A stretch of 34,185 nt of DNA from Nitrospirota bacterium (GCA_016217725.1 JACRHB010000223.1:1-34185); one strand, 5' to 3'; counted from the stretch's first letter, positions 1 to 7,621 are shown. Program-made: numbers and translations. The notes: a model not told the origin generated them from the sequence alone.

Positions 1-132
1 ATACGTTATGAGGTAACTACAAACAGATACTATCTTTCAGTAGATGCTATCCATCAATCGATTCGTCTCCAACAGCATCGATGGAAGCCAAAAAAGATTC
101 GTTCATTATGTCGTGTTACTTAATGCCGTTAG

Positions 133-582
133 TATAGTTATGTCAATACTCTTAACTACGATGGCTCAAGTGATAAAGGGTGGAATATCAGCGCTTCTAA
201 CAGTGCCTATCCAGGCAGTACCGGCAGTGATTTGGCTTATCTGTATTATTTTGAGCTAGGGAATGTAGGTGCGTATGACATCTATGGAAACAATTTGGGC
301 TGTAGCTCCTCACCATATTGCCCGACAAACACAGGTCCATTTGTAAACGTGCAAATTTCCGGTGGCTACTATTGGTCTGGTATGGAGTATACTCCCGATA
401 CTATCGAAGCATGGAATTTAAGTTTCAATGATGGACATCAGGTCAACAGCCATAAGGACAATTTACGGTATGCATGGGCAGTGCGTAGTGCTGGAGTAGT
501 GCCTGAACCAATAAGCTCTCTTCTCTTTATCACGGGCGGGACACTATTGGCAGGTAGAAGATTATTAAGAAGGAAGGTATAG
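133..582 (+). pseudogene. DUF1566 (Lcl_C) PEP-CTERM protein, 5' end missing or broken
   Basis: The frame is open from 133, just after an in-frame TAG at 130-132, to a stop at 580-582. The protein has a DUF1566/Lcl_C-like core ([24 protein letters not shown]) and ends in a PEP-CTERM sorting tail: VPEP, a hydrophobic stretch, then RRLLRRK. Such proteins are exported and, in known cases, processed at the PEP motif by an exosortase. The upstream part expected in this family, including a WRLP-like motif and a signal peptide, is not found in any frame of bases 1-132. No ATG with a good ribosome site precedes the conserved region; a TTG at 232 is the earliest conventional start. I read it as a pseudogene or a gene with frameshifts. 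A real gene starting at TTG 232 is less likely because it would lack a signal peptide. Confidence 0.6.
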
Positions 583-590
583 TCATTGCA

Positions 591-888
591 GTGAACGAGT
601 ACCACAGGACACTTTTTCAGGTAGCATTATTATGAGTAGTGCAAATTGGTTTGAAGGCATGTTGTTAAGATATAGTGGTACTCGTCACTGAATTCTACGT
701 TATGGTGAAACCAGCCATTTTTGAAATCCTCCATTGGTAACGAGTTGTTTAGGATGACACTCAAGTAGCCTTGAGCCGCCCAATGTAGAATTGGGTGACA
801 AGGCGCATGAATGACAACCAACTGCAAAAAACCGTTTGAACGTGAATATTAATGATGGCCGAAAAAGCGTCCTACGGCACTCGTTCAC
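591..888. mobile_element. Decayed element with imperfect 31-bp terminal inverted repeats
   Basis: Bases 591-621 and the reverse complement of 858-888 match at 25 of 31 positions, with the first ten (GTGAACGAGT) identical. Five of the six differences are transitions. A third related arm lies inside: 589-605 is inverted at 675-690 with one base inserted. Two short overlapping minus-strand ORFs cover the interior, but I recognise no transposase. It fills most of the gap between the PEP-CTERM fragment and livK. I infer a MITE-like or decayed transposon; no clear target duplication is visible. Confidence 0.5.
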
Positions 889-901
889 ATCCACTGTCTT
901 T

Positions 902-2011
902 TTACGGCTTCCAGTATTCTACAAAGCTCCCGCCTTTTGTAATCCACACGACATAGGGAGCGACCGTTACGTCGCCTTTGGCGTCGAATTTTATATTACC
1001 CAGGGCGCCGGTGAATTCCAGGGCATGAAGCTGATCCATAATCGCCCTGCCCTCGGTTGATTTTGCGGCTTCAATCGCTTTCAGCATGATGTTTGCGGCA
1101 TCATATGCATAGATGGAATAAGGGCCGAGCTCGCCGAATTTTTTATTGTACTGCTCTATGAAAGTCTTTGCGCTCGGGATGTTTTTCGGGTCGGGGCTGA
1201 ATGTCAAATATGTGCCTTCGGCGGCATCCGCTCCTGCGATCTCGATAAACTTAGGGTCTATCACCCCGTCGCCGCTCATGAAAGGGACGTTCAGGCCTAT
1301 CTCGCGGGACTGTTTTACAAGCAGACCGCCTTCAGGGTATATTCCTCCGAAGAAAATAAGCTCCGGTTTCTTCTCTTTGATTGAAGTCAGCACGGTTTTA
1401 AAATCCTTGTCTCCCTGAACTATGCCTCCGTAGTAAACGACTTCAGCTTTGTCGCCCAAAAATTTTTTAAATTCATCGGCGAGTCCCTGACCGTACGTCG
1501 TCTTGTCATGGATGACGGCGATCTTTTTCAGGGTCAATTTAGAGGTTATAAAATCAGCAGCCACTTTACCCTGCTGGTCATCCCTTCCGCAGACCCTGAA
1601 AACCCCGTGATAACCTTTCTCGGTAAGCTGCGGGTTTGTTGACGCCGGCGTTATCATGGGGATGCCGGCGCGGTTATATACGTCTGAAGCGGGTATCGAA
1701 CAGCTTGAATTGAAATGACCGATTATGCCTTTCGCCCCCTGCGTAACGAATTTATTTGCTATGGAAACCGCCTGCTTGGGGTCCCTCTGATCGTCGCCTA
1801 CGACAAGCTCGAGCTTCTTGCCGAGCACCCCGCCTTTGTTATTCCATTCCTCGACCGCAAGCGTAACGCCGTTCTTGAAATCCATCCCCATCTTCGCCTG
1901 ATCTCCGGTCATCGGACCGGCGATGCCGATCTTTATCGTGTCTTCACCTTTCTTAACACAGCCGAATAAAATAACGACTGCGAATAAAAACAGAATAAGT
2001 CTTTTAATCAT
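902..2011 (-). CDS. livK: Branched-chain amino-acid ABC transporter substrate-binding lipoprotein
   Basis: Periplasmic binding protein of the LivJ/LivK type (Peripla_BP_6 fold) that would deliver branched-chain amino acids or a related ligand to the LivHM-GF permease. The start was placed at the ATG at 2011 because GGGAGGAAG precedes it at normal spacing; a longer open frame upstream adds only low-complexity sequence. The protein is 369 aa, normal for the family. The N-terminus is a lipoprotein signal: MIKR, a hydrophobic stretch, then lipobox LFGC with Cys18. Family features include KIGIAGPMTGDQAKMG and the GGVLGKKLELVVGDDQ region. It is the last gene of the liv cluster in transcription order, separated from livF by about 325 bp of repeats, so it may have its own promoter. 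Ligand specificity cannot be read from sequence. Confidence 0.93.
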   Translation of the reverse strand: MIKRLILFLFAVVILFGCVKKGEDTIKIGIAGPMTGDQAKMGMDFKNGVTLAVEEWNNKGGVLGKKLELVVGDDQRDPKQAVSIANKFVTQGAKGIIGHFNSSCSIPASDVYNRAGIPMITPASTNPQLTEKGYHGVFRVCGRDDQQGKVAADFITSKLTLKKIAVIHDKTTYGQGLADEFKKFLGDKAEVVYYGGIVQGDKDFKTVLTSIKEKKPELIFFGGIYPEGGLLVKQSREIGLNVPFMSGDGVIDPKFIEIAGADAAEGTYLTFSPDPKNIPSAKTFIEQYNKKFGELGPYSIYAYDAANIMLKAIEAAKSTEGRAIMDQLHALEFTGALGNIKFDAKGDVTVAPYVVWITKGGSFVEYWKP

Positions 2012-2053
2012 TTCTTCCTCCCTTTCAAGAATTTCAGAAATTCTAACAAAAGC

Positions 2054-2337
2054 AGTGCAAAAGTGCAAAAGAGCAATATTGCAAAAGCTCAAAAGTAAAG
2101 ACTGGATTTGATTGAAGATGCCTGAGTTTTATTATGAAGTGTTACTTGTTAATTTTTTATAATAAGAGGCTCTTGCAAAAGTCTCAAAATTGTCACCCTG
2201 AACGGAGTGAAGGGTCTCGTATTTCATTGATAACATGAGATTCTTCGTTTCACTCAGAATGACAGCGTCGGTTGTTTTCATACTTTTGCAAGAGCCTCAT
2301 AATTCTTTTACTTTTTAGGCTGTTGCACTTTTGCACT
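2054..2337. repeat. 284-bp interval bounded by a perfect 15-bp inverted repeat
   Basis: AGTGCAAAAGTGCAA at 2054-2068 is perfectly inverted at 2323-2337. The right arm reaches the first base of the livF stop codon. A second inverted-repeat element (2166-2298) sits inside, so this looks like one palindromic element nested in another. The remaining bases between livF and livK are AT-rich with no ORF I can support. Confidence 0.6.
2166..2298. mobile_element. MITE-like element with 17-bp terminal inverted repeats, copy 1
   Basis: The element is 133 bp with perfect ends: GAGGCTCTTGCAAAAGT at the left and its reverse complement at the right. It is flanked on both sides by ATAA, a possible 4-bp target duplication. 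Inside are two related arms in opposite orientation (TGTCACCCTGAACGGAG and GTCATTCTGAGTGAAAC when reversed), so the whole could fold into one long hairpin. It encodes no protein. The first 124 bases are identical to the sequence at 34062-34185. Confidence 0.8.
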
Positions 2338-3071
2338 CATTCCCCAAGATACGCTTTCTTGATATCCGGGTCATCGAGAAGCTCGCCGCCCTTCCCTTCT
2401 TTTGTTACCTTCCCGGATTCCATGACGTATCCCCTGTGCGCGGATTTTAAAGCAGCCTTCGCATTTTGCTCGACAAGCAGTATCGTCAAACCTTCGGCGT
2501 TCAGCTCCCTGATCGTCTTAAAGATCTTACTCACAATGATGGGCGCAAGCCCGAGCGAAGGCTCATCAAGCAGAAGGAGCTTCGGCTTCGACATAAGCGC
2601 CCTGCCGATTGCAAGCATCTGCTGCTCCCCGCCGCTCAGCGTGCCGCCGAGCTGTTTCCGTCTTTCTTTGAGCACAGGGAATAAATTGAAGACATGCTCA
2701 AGTTGATTTTCAAAATCCCCTCTGCCCCCCTTTGACAAAGGGGGGATTTCCCCCTTGCCCCTTAAATATTCTCCCATCTCGAGATTCTCCATTACCGTAA
2801 GCTTCGGAAAAATCCTCCTGCCTTCGGGAACCTGCGATATTCCCATCGAGACAATCCTGTGCGGCGGCAAGGCGTGAATCTCTTCTCCCTCAAATGATAC
2901 TCTTCCTTCTTTAGGCCTTAGAATTCCCGAGATTGTCATCAGCGTGGTGCTTTTCCCGGCGCCGTTGCTGCCGATGAGGCAGACGATCTCTCCCTTTTTG
3001 ACTTCAAGGGTTATCCCTTTAATCGCCTCAATGCGTCCGTAAAATGTGTGTACGTTTTCGAGTTTAAGCAA
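2337..3071 (-). CDS. livF: Branched-chain amino-acid ABC transporter ATP-binding protein LivF
   Basis: Cytoplasmic ATPase subunit of the Liv transporter, pairing with LivG. It is 244 aa. Walker A GSNGAGKST is at 34-42, the Q-loop region QVPEGR at 80-85, signature LSGGE at 145-149 and Walker B LLLLDEP at 165-171, followed by the LivF-type LLVEQNA. The start is TTG at 3071, six bases after the MNT gene's stop; an in-frame stop lies just upstream and no ATG fits. Residues about 108-120 (EIPPLSKGGRGDF) are encoded by a palindromic repeat at 2712-2749 that inserted in frame, making the protein roughly 8-12 residues longer than the usual LivF. The insert lies in the helical subdomain between the Q-loop and the signature, a tolerant place, so I expect a functional protein. 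Confidence 0.94.
   Translation of the reverse strand: MLKLENVHTFYGRIEAIKGITLEVKKGEIVCLIGSNGAGKSTTLMTISGILRPKEGRVSFEGEEIHALPPHRIVSMGISQVPEGRRIFPKLTVMENLEMGEYLRGKGEIPPLSKGGRGDFENQLEHVFNLFPVLKERRKQLGGTLSGGEQQMLAIGRALMSKPKLLLLDEPSLGLAPIIVSKIFKTIRELNAEGLTILLVEQNAKAALKSAHRGYVMESGKVTKEGKGGELLDDPDIKKAYLGE
2712..2749. repeat. Palindromic repeat inserted in frame within livF
   Basis: The core at 2725-2745 is a near-perfect palindrome: six C, TTT, a 3-base centre, AAA, six G. On the minus strand it is flanked by AAATC and GATTTT. Read in frame it gives PPLSKGGRGDF, a peptide characteristic of this class of dispersed bacterial repeat rather than of LivF. Confidence 0.8.
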
Positions 3072-3077
3072 CCCGCT

Positions 3078-3404
3078 TCATTTCCTTAGACAGATATTCA
3101 CCGGTAGGATTTCTTCGAGAAAAGTGCCCTTTGTATCTTTGACTTCTTCTTCTGTATAACCTACGGCTTCTATTGGTTCAAATACCCTTCCCGCAGCAAG
3201 TCCGAGGGTTTCAAGCCTTTCACGAAGATTCATATGTCTGAAGTCCCCGGAAATAACAATAAGGTCTATATCGCTGTCTTCGCGGGGATTGCCTTTCGCA
3301 TATGAGCCGTAAAGAATGATTCTCTGAGGAAATACACCAAGCTCCTTAAGCGCGTCTTTATAACGCTCAATTATTTCTTCAACTTCTCGTTCTGTTTTAA
3401 CCAT
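3078..3404 (-). CDS. MNT-type nucleotidyltransferase, putative antitoxin of a HEPN/MNT pair
   Basis: A 108-aa minimal nucleotidyltransferase. The pol-beta-type active site is intact: GSYAKGN at 33-39, then D45-x-D47 followed by LIVI. In studied HEPN/MNT modules the MNT protein neutralises the HEPN ribonuclease, in some cases by adding nucleotides (AMP) to it; that role is inferred here. The ATG at 3404 has GGAG about ten bases upstream. The start lies inside what would be the 3' end of the HEPN gene if its premature stop were read through, an overlap common in these pairs. Its stop is six bases before livF, so livF may be translated from the same message. Confidence 0.88.
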   Translation of the reverse strand: MVKTEREVEEIIERYKDALKELGVFPQRIILYGSYAKGNPREDSDIDLIVISGDFRHMNLRERLETLGLAAGRVFEPIEAVGYTEEEVKDTKGTFLEEILPVNICLRK

Positions 3405-3763
3405 GTTAATACTTTCTCCGTATTTTCAAGATATTATTTAACAACATTCTCGGGATAACTTTCTATAAGCCGGTTAAAATCCTCAGGATACCTTGTGACT
3501 ATACTGGCATTGTTAATCTTTGCTACAAAGTCAAACAAATCCTGCGGCATGCTCAGACATGCAAGCTTAATGAGGTACAAAAGATTGTGAGTCTTTGGAG
3601 GCACTCTGTCAGTTGTTTCCGCGACAATGGCCTTCAGCAGTTTCTCTACTGCGATATGGCACATGAACACTACATACACGTAGCGGCCTGTGTTGAACAT
3701 GTGACGAGCAGTGGTCAAGTCATATTCGGATGAGAGAATAAAGCTTTCAGTATCCTTTCTCAT
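3371..3763 (-). pseudogene. HEPN-domain protein with in-frame premature stop (truncated form 3434-3763)
   Basis: The intact frame from ATG 3763 gives 109 aa with HEPN features: YDLTTARHM, YVYVVFMCHIAVEKLLKAIV, KTHNLLYLI and VTRYPEDF. HEPN partners of MNT proteins are typically RNases. The frame stops at TAA (3434-3436), but in the same frame it continues for 20 more codons (YLENTEKVLTWLKQNEKLKK) to a second stop at 3371-3373. That continuation is the C-terminal helix expected of this family and would restore a normal length of about 130 aa overlapping the MNT start. I infer one nonsense mutation or one base-call error. The shortened protein could still be made and be partly active. No strong ribosome site precedes ATG 3763. 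Confidence 0.75.
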
Positions 3764-3809
3764 ACAACTATATTATTAAAGTATCCTTAATAAGTAAACT
3801 GGTTTTCCC

Positions 3810-3834
3810 AGTAACCCTTCACTGAAGGGTTACT
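3810..3834. repeat. Short hairpin between HEPN gene and livG
   Basis: AGTAACCCTT and its reverse complement are separated by five bases. No T-run follows on either strand, so it is not a clear terminator. Confidence 0.4.
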
Positions 3835-3865
3835 ACCCCGGCAAAGCCGAAGCCAAAACATTTCT

Positions 3866-3996
3866 TAACCACAGAGGCACGGAGGCACAGAGAATGAAAA
3901 AAAGAAGTTGAGAAGACAAGGAGATAGTAAGTTGAGAAAAGGCAATAATTATTTTTACTCTCATCTTCTATTCCCCTCCGTGCCTCTGTGGTTAAT
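3866..3996. repeat. Inverted-repeat element of the CCACAGAGGCAC family
   Basis: TAACCACAGAGGCACGGAGG at the left is inverted near-perfectly at 3975-3995. The interior is AT-rich with no ORF. Related arms occur at 14471-14586, 15518-15540 and 27798-27822, and a variant at 10105-10170 and 11804-11830. The element separates livG from the HEPN/MNT genes. Confidence 0.75.
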
Positions 3997-4035
3997 TTTT
4001 CTTTTCATTTTGTACAAAATCTATCTCTTATGGGA

Positions 4036-4800
4036 CTAACCAACCTCCTCCTTCCCGAGATACGCCTCTATAACGTACGGGTTGTTCCGTATCTCGTCAG
4101 GCGTGCCTTCCGCGATCTTTACGCCGTGGTCGAGGACGATGATCCTGTCGGAGATACCCATGACGACCTTCATGTCATGCTCGATTATGATCACCGTTTT
4201 CCCCCATTCCCTGATCCTTTTTATGAGCTCCATCAATTCCCACGTCTCCTGGGGGTTCATGCCTGCCGCCGGCTCATCGAGGAGCAGCAGCTTAGGCTCC
4301 GTTGCAAGCGCCCTGGCGATCTCGAGACGCTTTTGATCTCCGTAAGGAAGGTTCTCTGCAAGTGTATCCGCATAATCCTGAATGCCGGCAAATTCCAGAT
4401 ACTCGAGCGCCTTTGACCTTATCTCGTCTTCTTCTTTGCGAAAAGTATCCGTGCCTAATATCGCAGTGAATAATCCTTCCTTTGAGCGGAGATGCTGACC
4501 GATCATAACGTTCTCCAGAACCGTCATGGAGCCGAACACCCTGATGTTCTGAAATGTCCTTGCAACCCCCTTTGCGGTTATCTCGTGCGCCCTTTTATTC
4601 GTGGCGTCTGCGCCTTCGAATAGCACCCTCCCCCTGGTAGACGAAAGCACCCCGGTAAGGCAGTTGAACAGGGTGGTTTTCCCTGCGCCGTTAGGCCCGA
4701 TGACGCTGAGAATGATCCCCTGCTTCACCTTGAAGCTTACCTCTTCAATCGCCTTTAAGCCCCCGAAGATCTTTGTCAAATCCCTGACTTCAAGTATCAT
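4036..4800 (-). CDS. livG: Branched-chain amino-acid ABC transporter ATP-binding protein LivG
   Basis: ATPase subunit of the Liv importer, 254 aa, normal length. Walker A GPNGAGKTT is at 35-43; TFQNIRVF follows (Q-loop), then the LivG-type signature LPYGDQKRLEIARAL, Walker B LLLLDEP, and IIIEHDM with the switch His. The C-terminus (GTPDEIRNNPYVIEAYLG) is the branched-chain ABC C-terminal motif. It starts with ATG at 4800, about 78 bases after livM. Normally livF follows directly; here a repeat element and two toxin-antitoxin genes lie between. Confidence 0.95.
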   Translation of the reverse strand: MILEVRDLTKIFGGLKAIEEVSFKVKQGIILSVIGPNGAGKTTLFNCLTGVLSSTRGRVLFEGADATNKRAHEITAKGVARTFQNIRVFGSMTVLENVMIGQHLRSKEGLFTAILGTDTFRKEEDEIRSKALEYLEFAGIQDYADTLAENLPYGDQKRLEIARALATEPKLLLLDEPAAGMNPQETWELMELIKRIREWGKTVIIIEHDMKVVMGISDRIIVLDHGVKIAEGTPDEIRNNPYVIEAYLGKEEVG

Positions 4801-4878
4801 AGCTATCCTTAAGTTAAAAGTTGAAAGTTAGAAGTTAACAGTGTAAAAATAATTATTTTATTAATCATCATGTAACTC

Positions 4879-5940
4879 TTAACTCTTTTTTATCAACCCA
4901 TCCGGCCTGAAGATCATCATTAATACAAGACCTACGCCAAGCGCGAGCATCCTGTATAACTGGAAATCTCTCAGCAATTCGGGCAGTAAAACGAGGATCA
5001 GCGAACCTAAAATCACGCCGGGCACGCTGCCGAGACCGCCGAGGATGATCATGCAGACGACAAACACCGATTCCATAAATGTAAAACTCTCAGGCGACAC
5101 AAAGTGCATCTTGCTTGCGAACAATGCGCCTGCAAGCCCCGCCCAAAACGCGCCGAAGGTCAGCGCCATGTATTTGTACTTCCTCGTATTGATCCCCATC
5201 GACTCTGCCGCTGTCTCATCTTCGCGGATTGCAAGCCAGGCCCTGCCCGTCCTTGAGCGTTGAACGCGCTTCACAACAAATGCAGCGATCAAAACAAAAC
5301 CGAAAACAAGATAGTAATAATGAGTCAGCCTGCCGATCTCAAAGCCTAACAAAACCGGGGATGGAATGTTTGAAATCCCGTTTGGCCCGCGGGTCACACT
5401 GTCCCAGTTGTTGAGCACGAGCCTTATTATCTCGCCGAAGCCGAGAGTGACTATTGCAAGATAATCCCCTCTTAATCTCAGCGAAGGGAAGGCAAGCAGG
5501 AAGCCTGCAAGAGAAGTCAAAGGCAAGGTGAGAACAAGGGCGCTCCAGAAATCGAGCCCGAGCGACGTCGTGAGCAGGGCGTTTGAATATGCGCCGATGC
5601 CGTAGAACGCGGCGAAACCGAGATGCAGGAGACCACTGAAGCCTATCACGATATTTACGCCGAGGGCGAGAATAATATAAATGCCTGCGAGTATGGCGAT
5701 ATCGGTATAATAATCTTTCATCAGAAACGGCAGGATGAGCGCTGAAATAATTGCCGCTGTAGTCGCAATTTTTGCATTGAACGGAACAGCGGGCAATTTA
5801 ATCCTGTCGAAGGTATTTGCAAGAAAAATATATAAGCCGTATGACGCACAGATCCCGAGGAATAAATACGCGCCGCCTTTGATCCCCATGAAAGGCATGG
5901 ACAGCAGGGAGAGCCAGAGCATGAAAAGGATTTTCTTCAC
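4879..5940 (-). CDS. livM: Branched-chain amino-acid ABC transporter permease LivM
   Basis: Inner-membrane permease, 353 aa, with about ten hydrophobic segments. The family core is clear: LGVNIVIGFSGLLHLGFAAFYGIGAY, FLLAFPSLRLRGDYLAIVTLGFGEIIRLVLNN, and GRAWLAIREDETAAESMGIN, the EAA-like loop that contacts the ATPases. The N-terminal ~90 residues are an extra hydrophobic region common in LivM. Start is GTG at 5940, in a four-base GTGA overlap with the livH stop and with GGAGG upstream, which indicates translational coupling. LivM pairs with LivH to form the channel. Confidence 0.95.
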   Translation of the reverse strand: MKKILFMLWLSLLSMPFMGIKGGAYLFLGICASYGLYIFLANTFDRIKLPAVPFNAKIATTAAIISALILPFLMKDYYTDIAILAGIYIILALGVNIVIGFSGLLHLGFAAFYGIGAYSNALLTTSLGLDFWSALVLTLPLTSLAGFLLAFPSLRLRGDYLAIVTLGFGEIIRLVLNNWDSVTRGPNGISNIPSPVLLGFEIGRLTHYYYLVFGFVLIAAFVVKRVQRSRTGRAWLAIREDETAAESMGINTRKYKYMALTFGAFWAGLAGALFASKMHFVSPESFTFMESVFVVCMIILGGLGSVPGVILGSLILVLLPELLRDFQLYRMLALGVGLVLMMIFRPDGLIKKS

Positions 5941-6839
5941 GACCTGCCTCCTTCCGTTTTACCTAACAGTCCCGTCGGTTTAATAAGAAGGATCACGATC
6001 AGCACAATGAACGCATATGCATCCTTATATTCACTCGACAGATAACCGGCGCCCAGACTCTCGATAAGCCCGAGCACCAAACCGCCGATCATTGCGCCGG
6101 GAATGCTGCCGATCCCGCCGAGCACGGCAGCGGTAAATGCCTTTATGCCCGCTATATAACCGATGGAATAATTCACAAGTCCGTAATACATGGCGACCAT
6201 CAATCCCGCAACCGCAGCCAATCCGGAGCCGATCACAAACGTAACTGAAATGATCCTGTCTATATTTATTCCAAGCAGCGAAGCCATGACCTTGTCCTGC
6301 GCCGTCGCCCTCATGGCCTTGCCTGTTTTCGTCTTCATGATGAACAGGTGAAGCCCCGCCATAAGCAGGAGCGAGACAATGATAATAAAAAGCTGGAGCG
6401 TCGTCATTGTCACATTGTAAAACTCGATTATCGTGACCGGCAGAACATGCGGGAACACCTTGTCGGTCGCGCCCTGCGTGAGCATGACGTAATTCTGGAG
6501 GAAAATGGAGACCCCGATCGCGCTTATCAACGGATTCAGTCTCGGCGCATTCCTCAGCGGCTTGTAGGCGAGCTTCTCGACGGTAAAGCCGTAGGCCGAG
6601 CAGACAAGGACCGACATGATAAAAGTAAGAAACAGGGAGAGAAACAGACTGTACTGCGTCAGTCCGACTGCCGTGAATATACCGATAAATATAATTCCCA
6701 GATAAGCGCCTATCATGTAAATCTCGCCGTGCGCGAAATTTATCAGCTCCAGTATTCCGTAAACCAGCGTGTACCCCAGCGCAATGAGGGCGTACACCCC
6801 TCCGACCGTCAGACCGTTGATAATCTGCTGGAGAAACAT
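5937..6839 (-). CDS. livH: Branched-chain amino-acid ABC transporter permease LivH
   Basis: Inner-membrane permease, 300 aa, typical LivH length. Motifs: QQIINGLTVGGVYALIALGYTLVYGI at the N-terminus, INFAHGEIYMIGAY, and KTKTGKAMRATAQDKVMASLLGIN, the ATPase-contacting loop. The C-terminus has GGIGSIPGAMIGGLVLG. It is the first gene of the liv cluster in transcription order. No strong ribosome site precedes ATG 6839, and the 70 bp upstream to thiE contain no repeat. A -10-like TATACAAT is visible on the minus strand in that gap, too weak to call a promoter. Confidence 0.95.
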   Translation of the reverse strand: MFLQQIINGLTVGGVYALIALGYTLVYGILELINFAHGEIYMIGAYLGIIFIGIFTAVGLTQYSLFLSLFLTFIMSVLVCSAYGFTVEKLAYKPLRNAPRLNPLISAIGVSIFLQNYVMLTQGATDKVFPHVLPVTIIEFYNVTMTTLQLFIIIVSLLLMAGLHLFIMKTKTGKAMRATAQDKVMASLLGINIDRIISVTFVIGSGLAAVAGLMVAMYYGLVNYSIGYIAGIKAFTAAVLGGIGSIPGAMIGGLVLGLIESLGAGYLSSEYKDAYAFIVLIVILLIKPTGLLGKTEGGRS

Positions 6840-6910
6840 TGCGTTGAATTTTAACAGATTGGAGAGGAGAATTGTATAAGAACTATAGGGGGGTAAGCGG
6901 CCTTTAGCGC

Positions 6911-7537
6911 CTATAATATTTCAATCGCCGACAAAAACTTCTTTGTATTTTTTCGGATATCCCCTCTCAATATCGCCGACATCACGGCGGGTGCGTCCGC
7001 GCCTGCTCCCAGTACAGACAATAAATTCTCCGGCGTAATTCCTCCGATTGCAACGATGGGAATTTTGATATGTCTCCTGATTTGCTTCAATGCCCGAAGT
7101 CCCTTCGGCCTGCCTGCGTCTTTTGTCGCGGTGTGAAACATGGGGCCGAAGCCGATATAGTCAGCCCCTGCCCTCTCCGCTTCAACAGCCTGTTTCAGGG
7201 TATGCGTTGATATGCCGATGATCTTCTTCCCCATTATTCTCCTTGCCTCTTCAAGCGGCATGTCTTCCTGTCCGAGATGCACGCCGTCGGCGTCGACGGC
7301 AAGGGCCATGTCGATGTAATCGTTGATGATGAACAGCGCTTTGTGTTTAAACGTAAGCTTGCGAATGGCAAGCGCCTCATTGAAAAGCTCTTTCTTCGAC
7401 ATTTGTTTTTCTCTCAGTTGAATTATTCTGATGCCTGCCGAGATCGCCCGACGGGCGATTTGAATATGAGATAGTCCCGCAACATTTCTGTCTGTGATGA
7501 GGTAGAGACAGTTGTGTCTGTTGAACGGTTTGGTCAA
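6911..7537 (-). CDS. thiE: Thiamine-phosphate synthase
   Basis: Joins the hydroxymethylpyrimidine diphosphate and thiazole phosphate units to form thiamine phosphate in the cytoplasm. It is 208 aa, the usual length for a single-domain TIM-barrel ThiE. Visible motifs: LYLITDR, IIQLREK, FIINDYIDMA, DGVHLGQED, GFGPMFHTATKDAG with PKG, and VAIGGITPEN for the phosphate. The late phosphate-binding segment reads GADAPAVMSAIL, slightly off the usual GADGVAV form. The start is TTG at 7537; no in-frame ATG fits. No TPP riboswitch is visible in the short upstream gap, which holds a repeat. It does not lie beside other thiamine genes here. Confidence 0.93.
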   Translation of the reverse strand: MTKPFNRHNCLYLITDRNVAGLSHIQIARRAISAGIRIIQLREKQMSKKELFNEALAIRKLTFKHKALFIINDYIDMALAVDADGVHLGQEDMPLEEARRIMGKKIIGISTHTLKQAVEAERAGADYIGFGPMFHTATKDAGRPKGLRALKQIRRHIKIPIVAIGGITPENLLSVLGAGADAPAVMSAILRGDIRKNTKKFLSAIEIL

Positions 7538-7551
7538 GTTACCTAATAATC

Positions 7552-7621
7552 GTCATTCCCGTGAAAACGGGAATCCAGGAAATACAAAACTGGATTCCGG
7601 CTAAAAGACTGCCGGAATGAC
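7552..7621. repeat. Inverted-repeat element, GTCATTCCCG family
   Basis: Starts GTCATTCCCGTG and ends CGGAATGAC, with an inner pair GGAATCCAG/CTGGATTCC. This double-hairpin class recurs at 29556-29632 and in part at 22289-22352. It lies between accC and thiE. Confidence 0.75.

Noticed and set aside
1-132. N-terminal part of the DUF1566 protein in another frame
   Set aside because: No frame shows the expected WRLP-like motif or a signal peptide, so I could not connect it by a simple frameshift.
630-894. Two overlapping minus-strand ORFs of 64-65 codons
   Set aside because: They overlap in different frames inside a decayed inverted-repeat element, match no family I know and lack ribosome sites.
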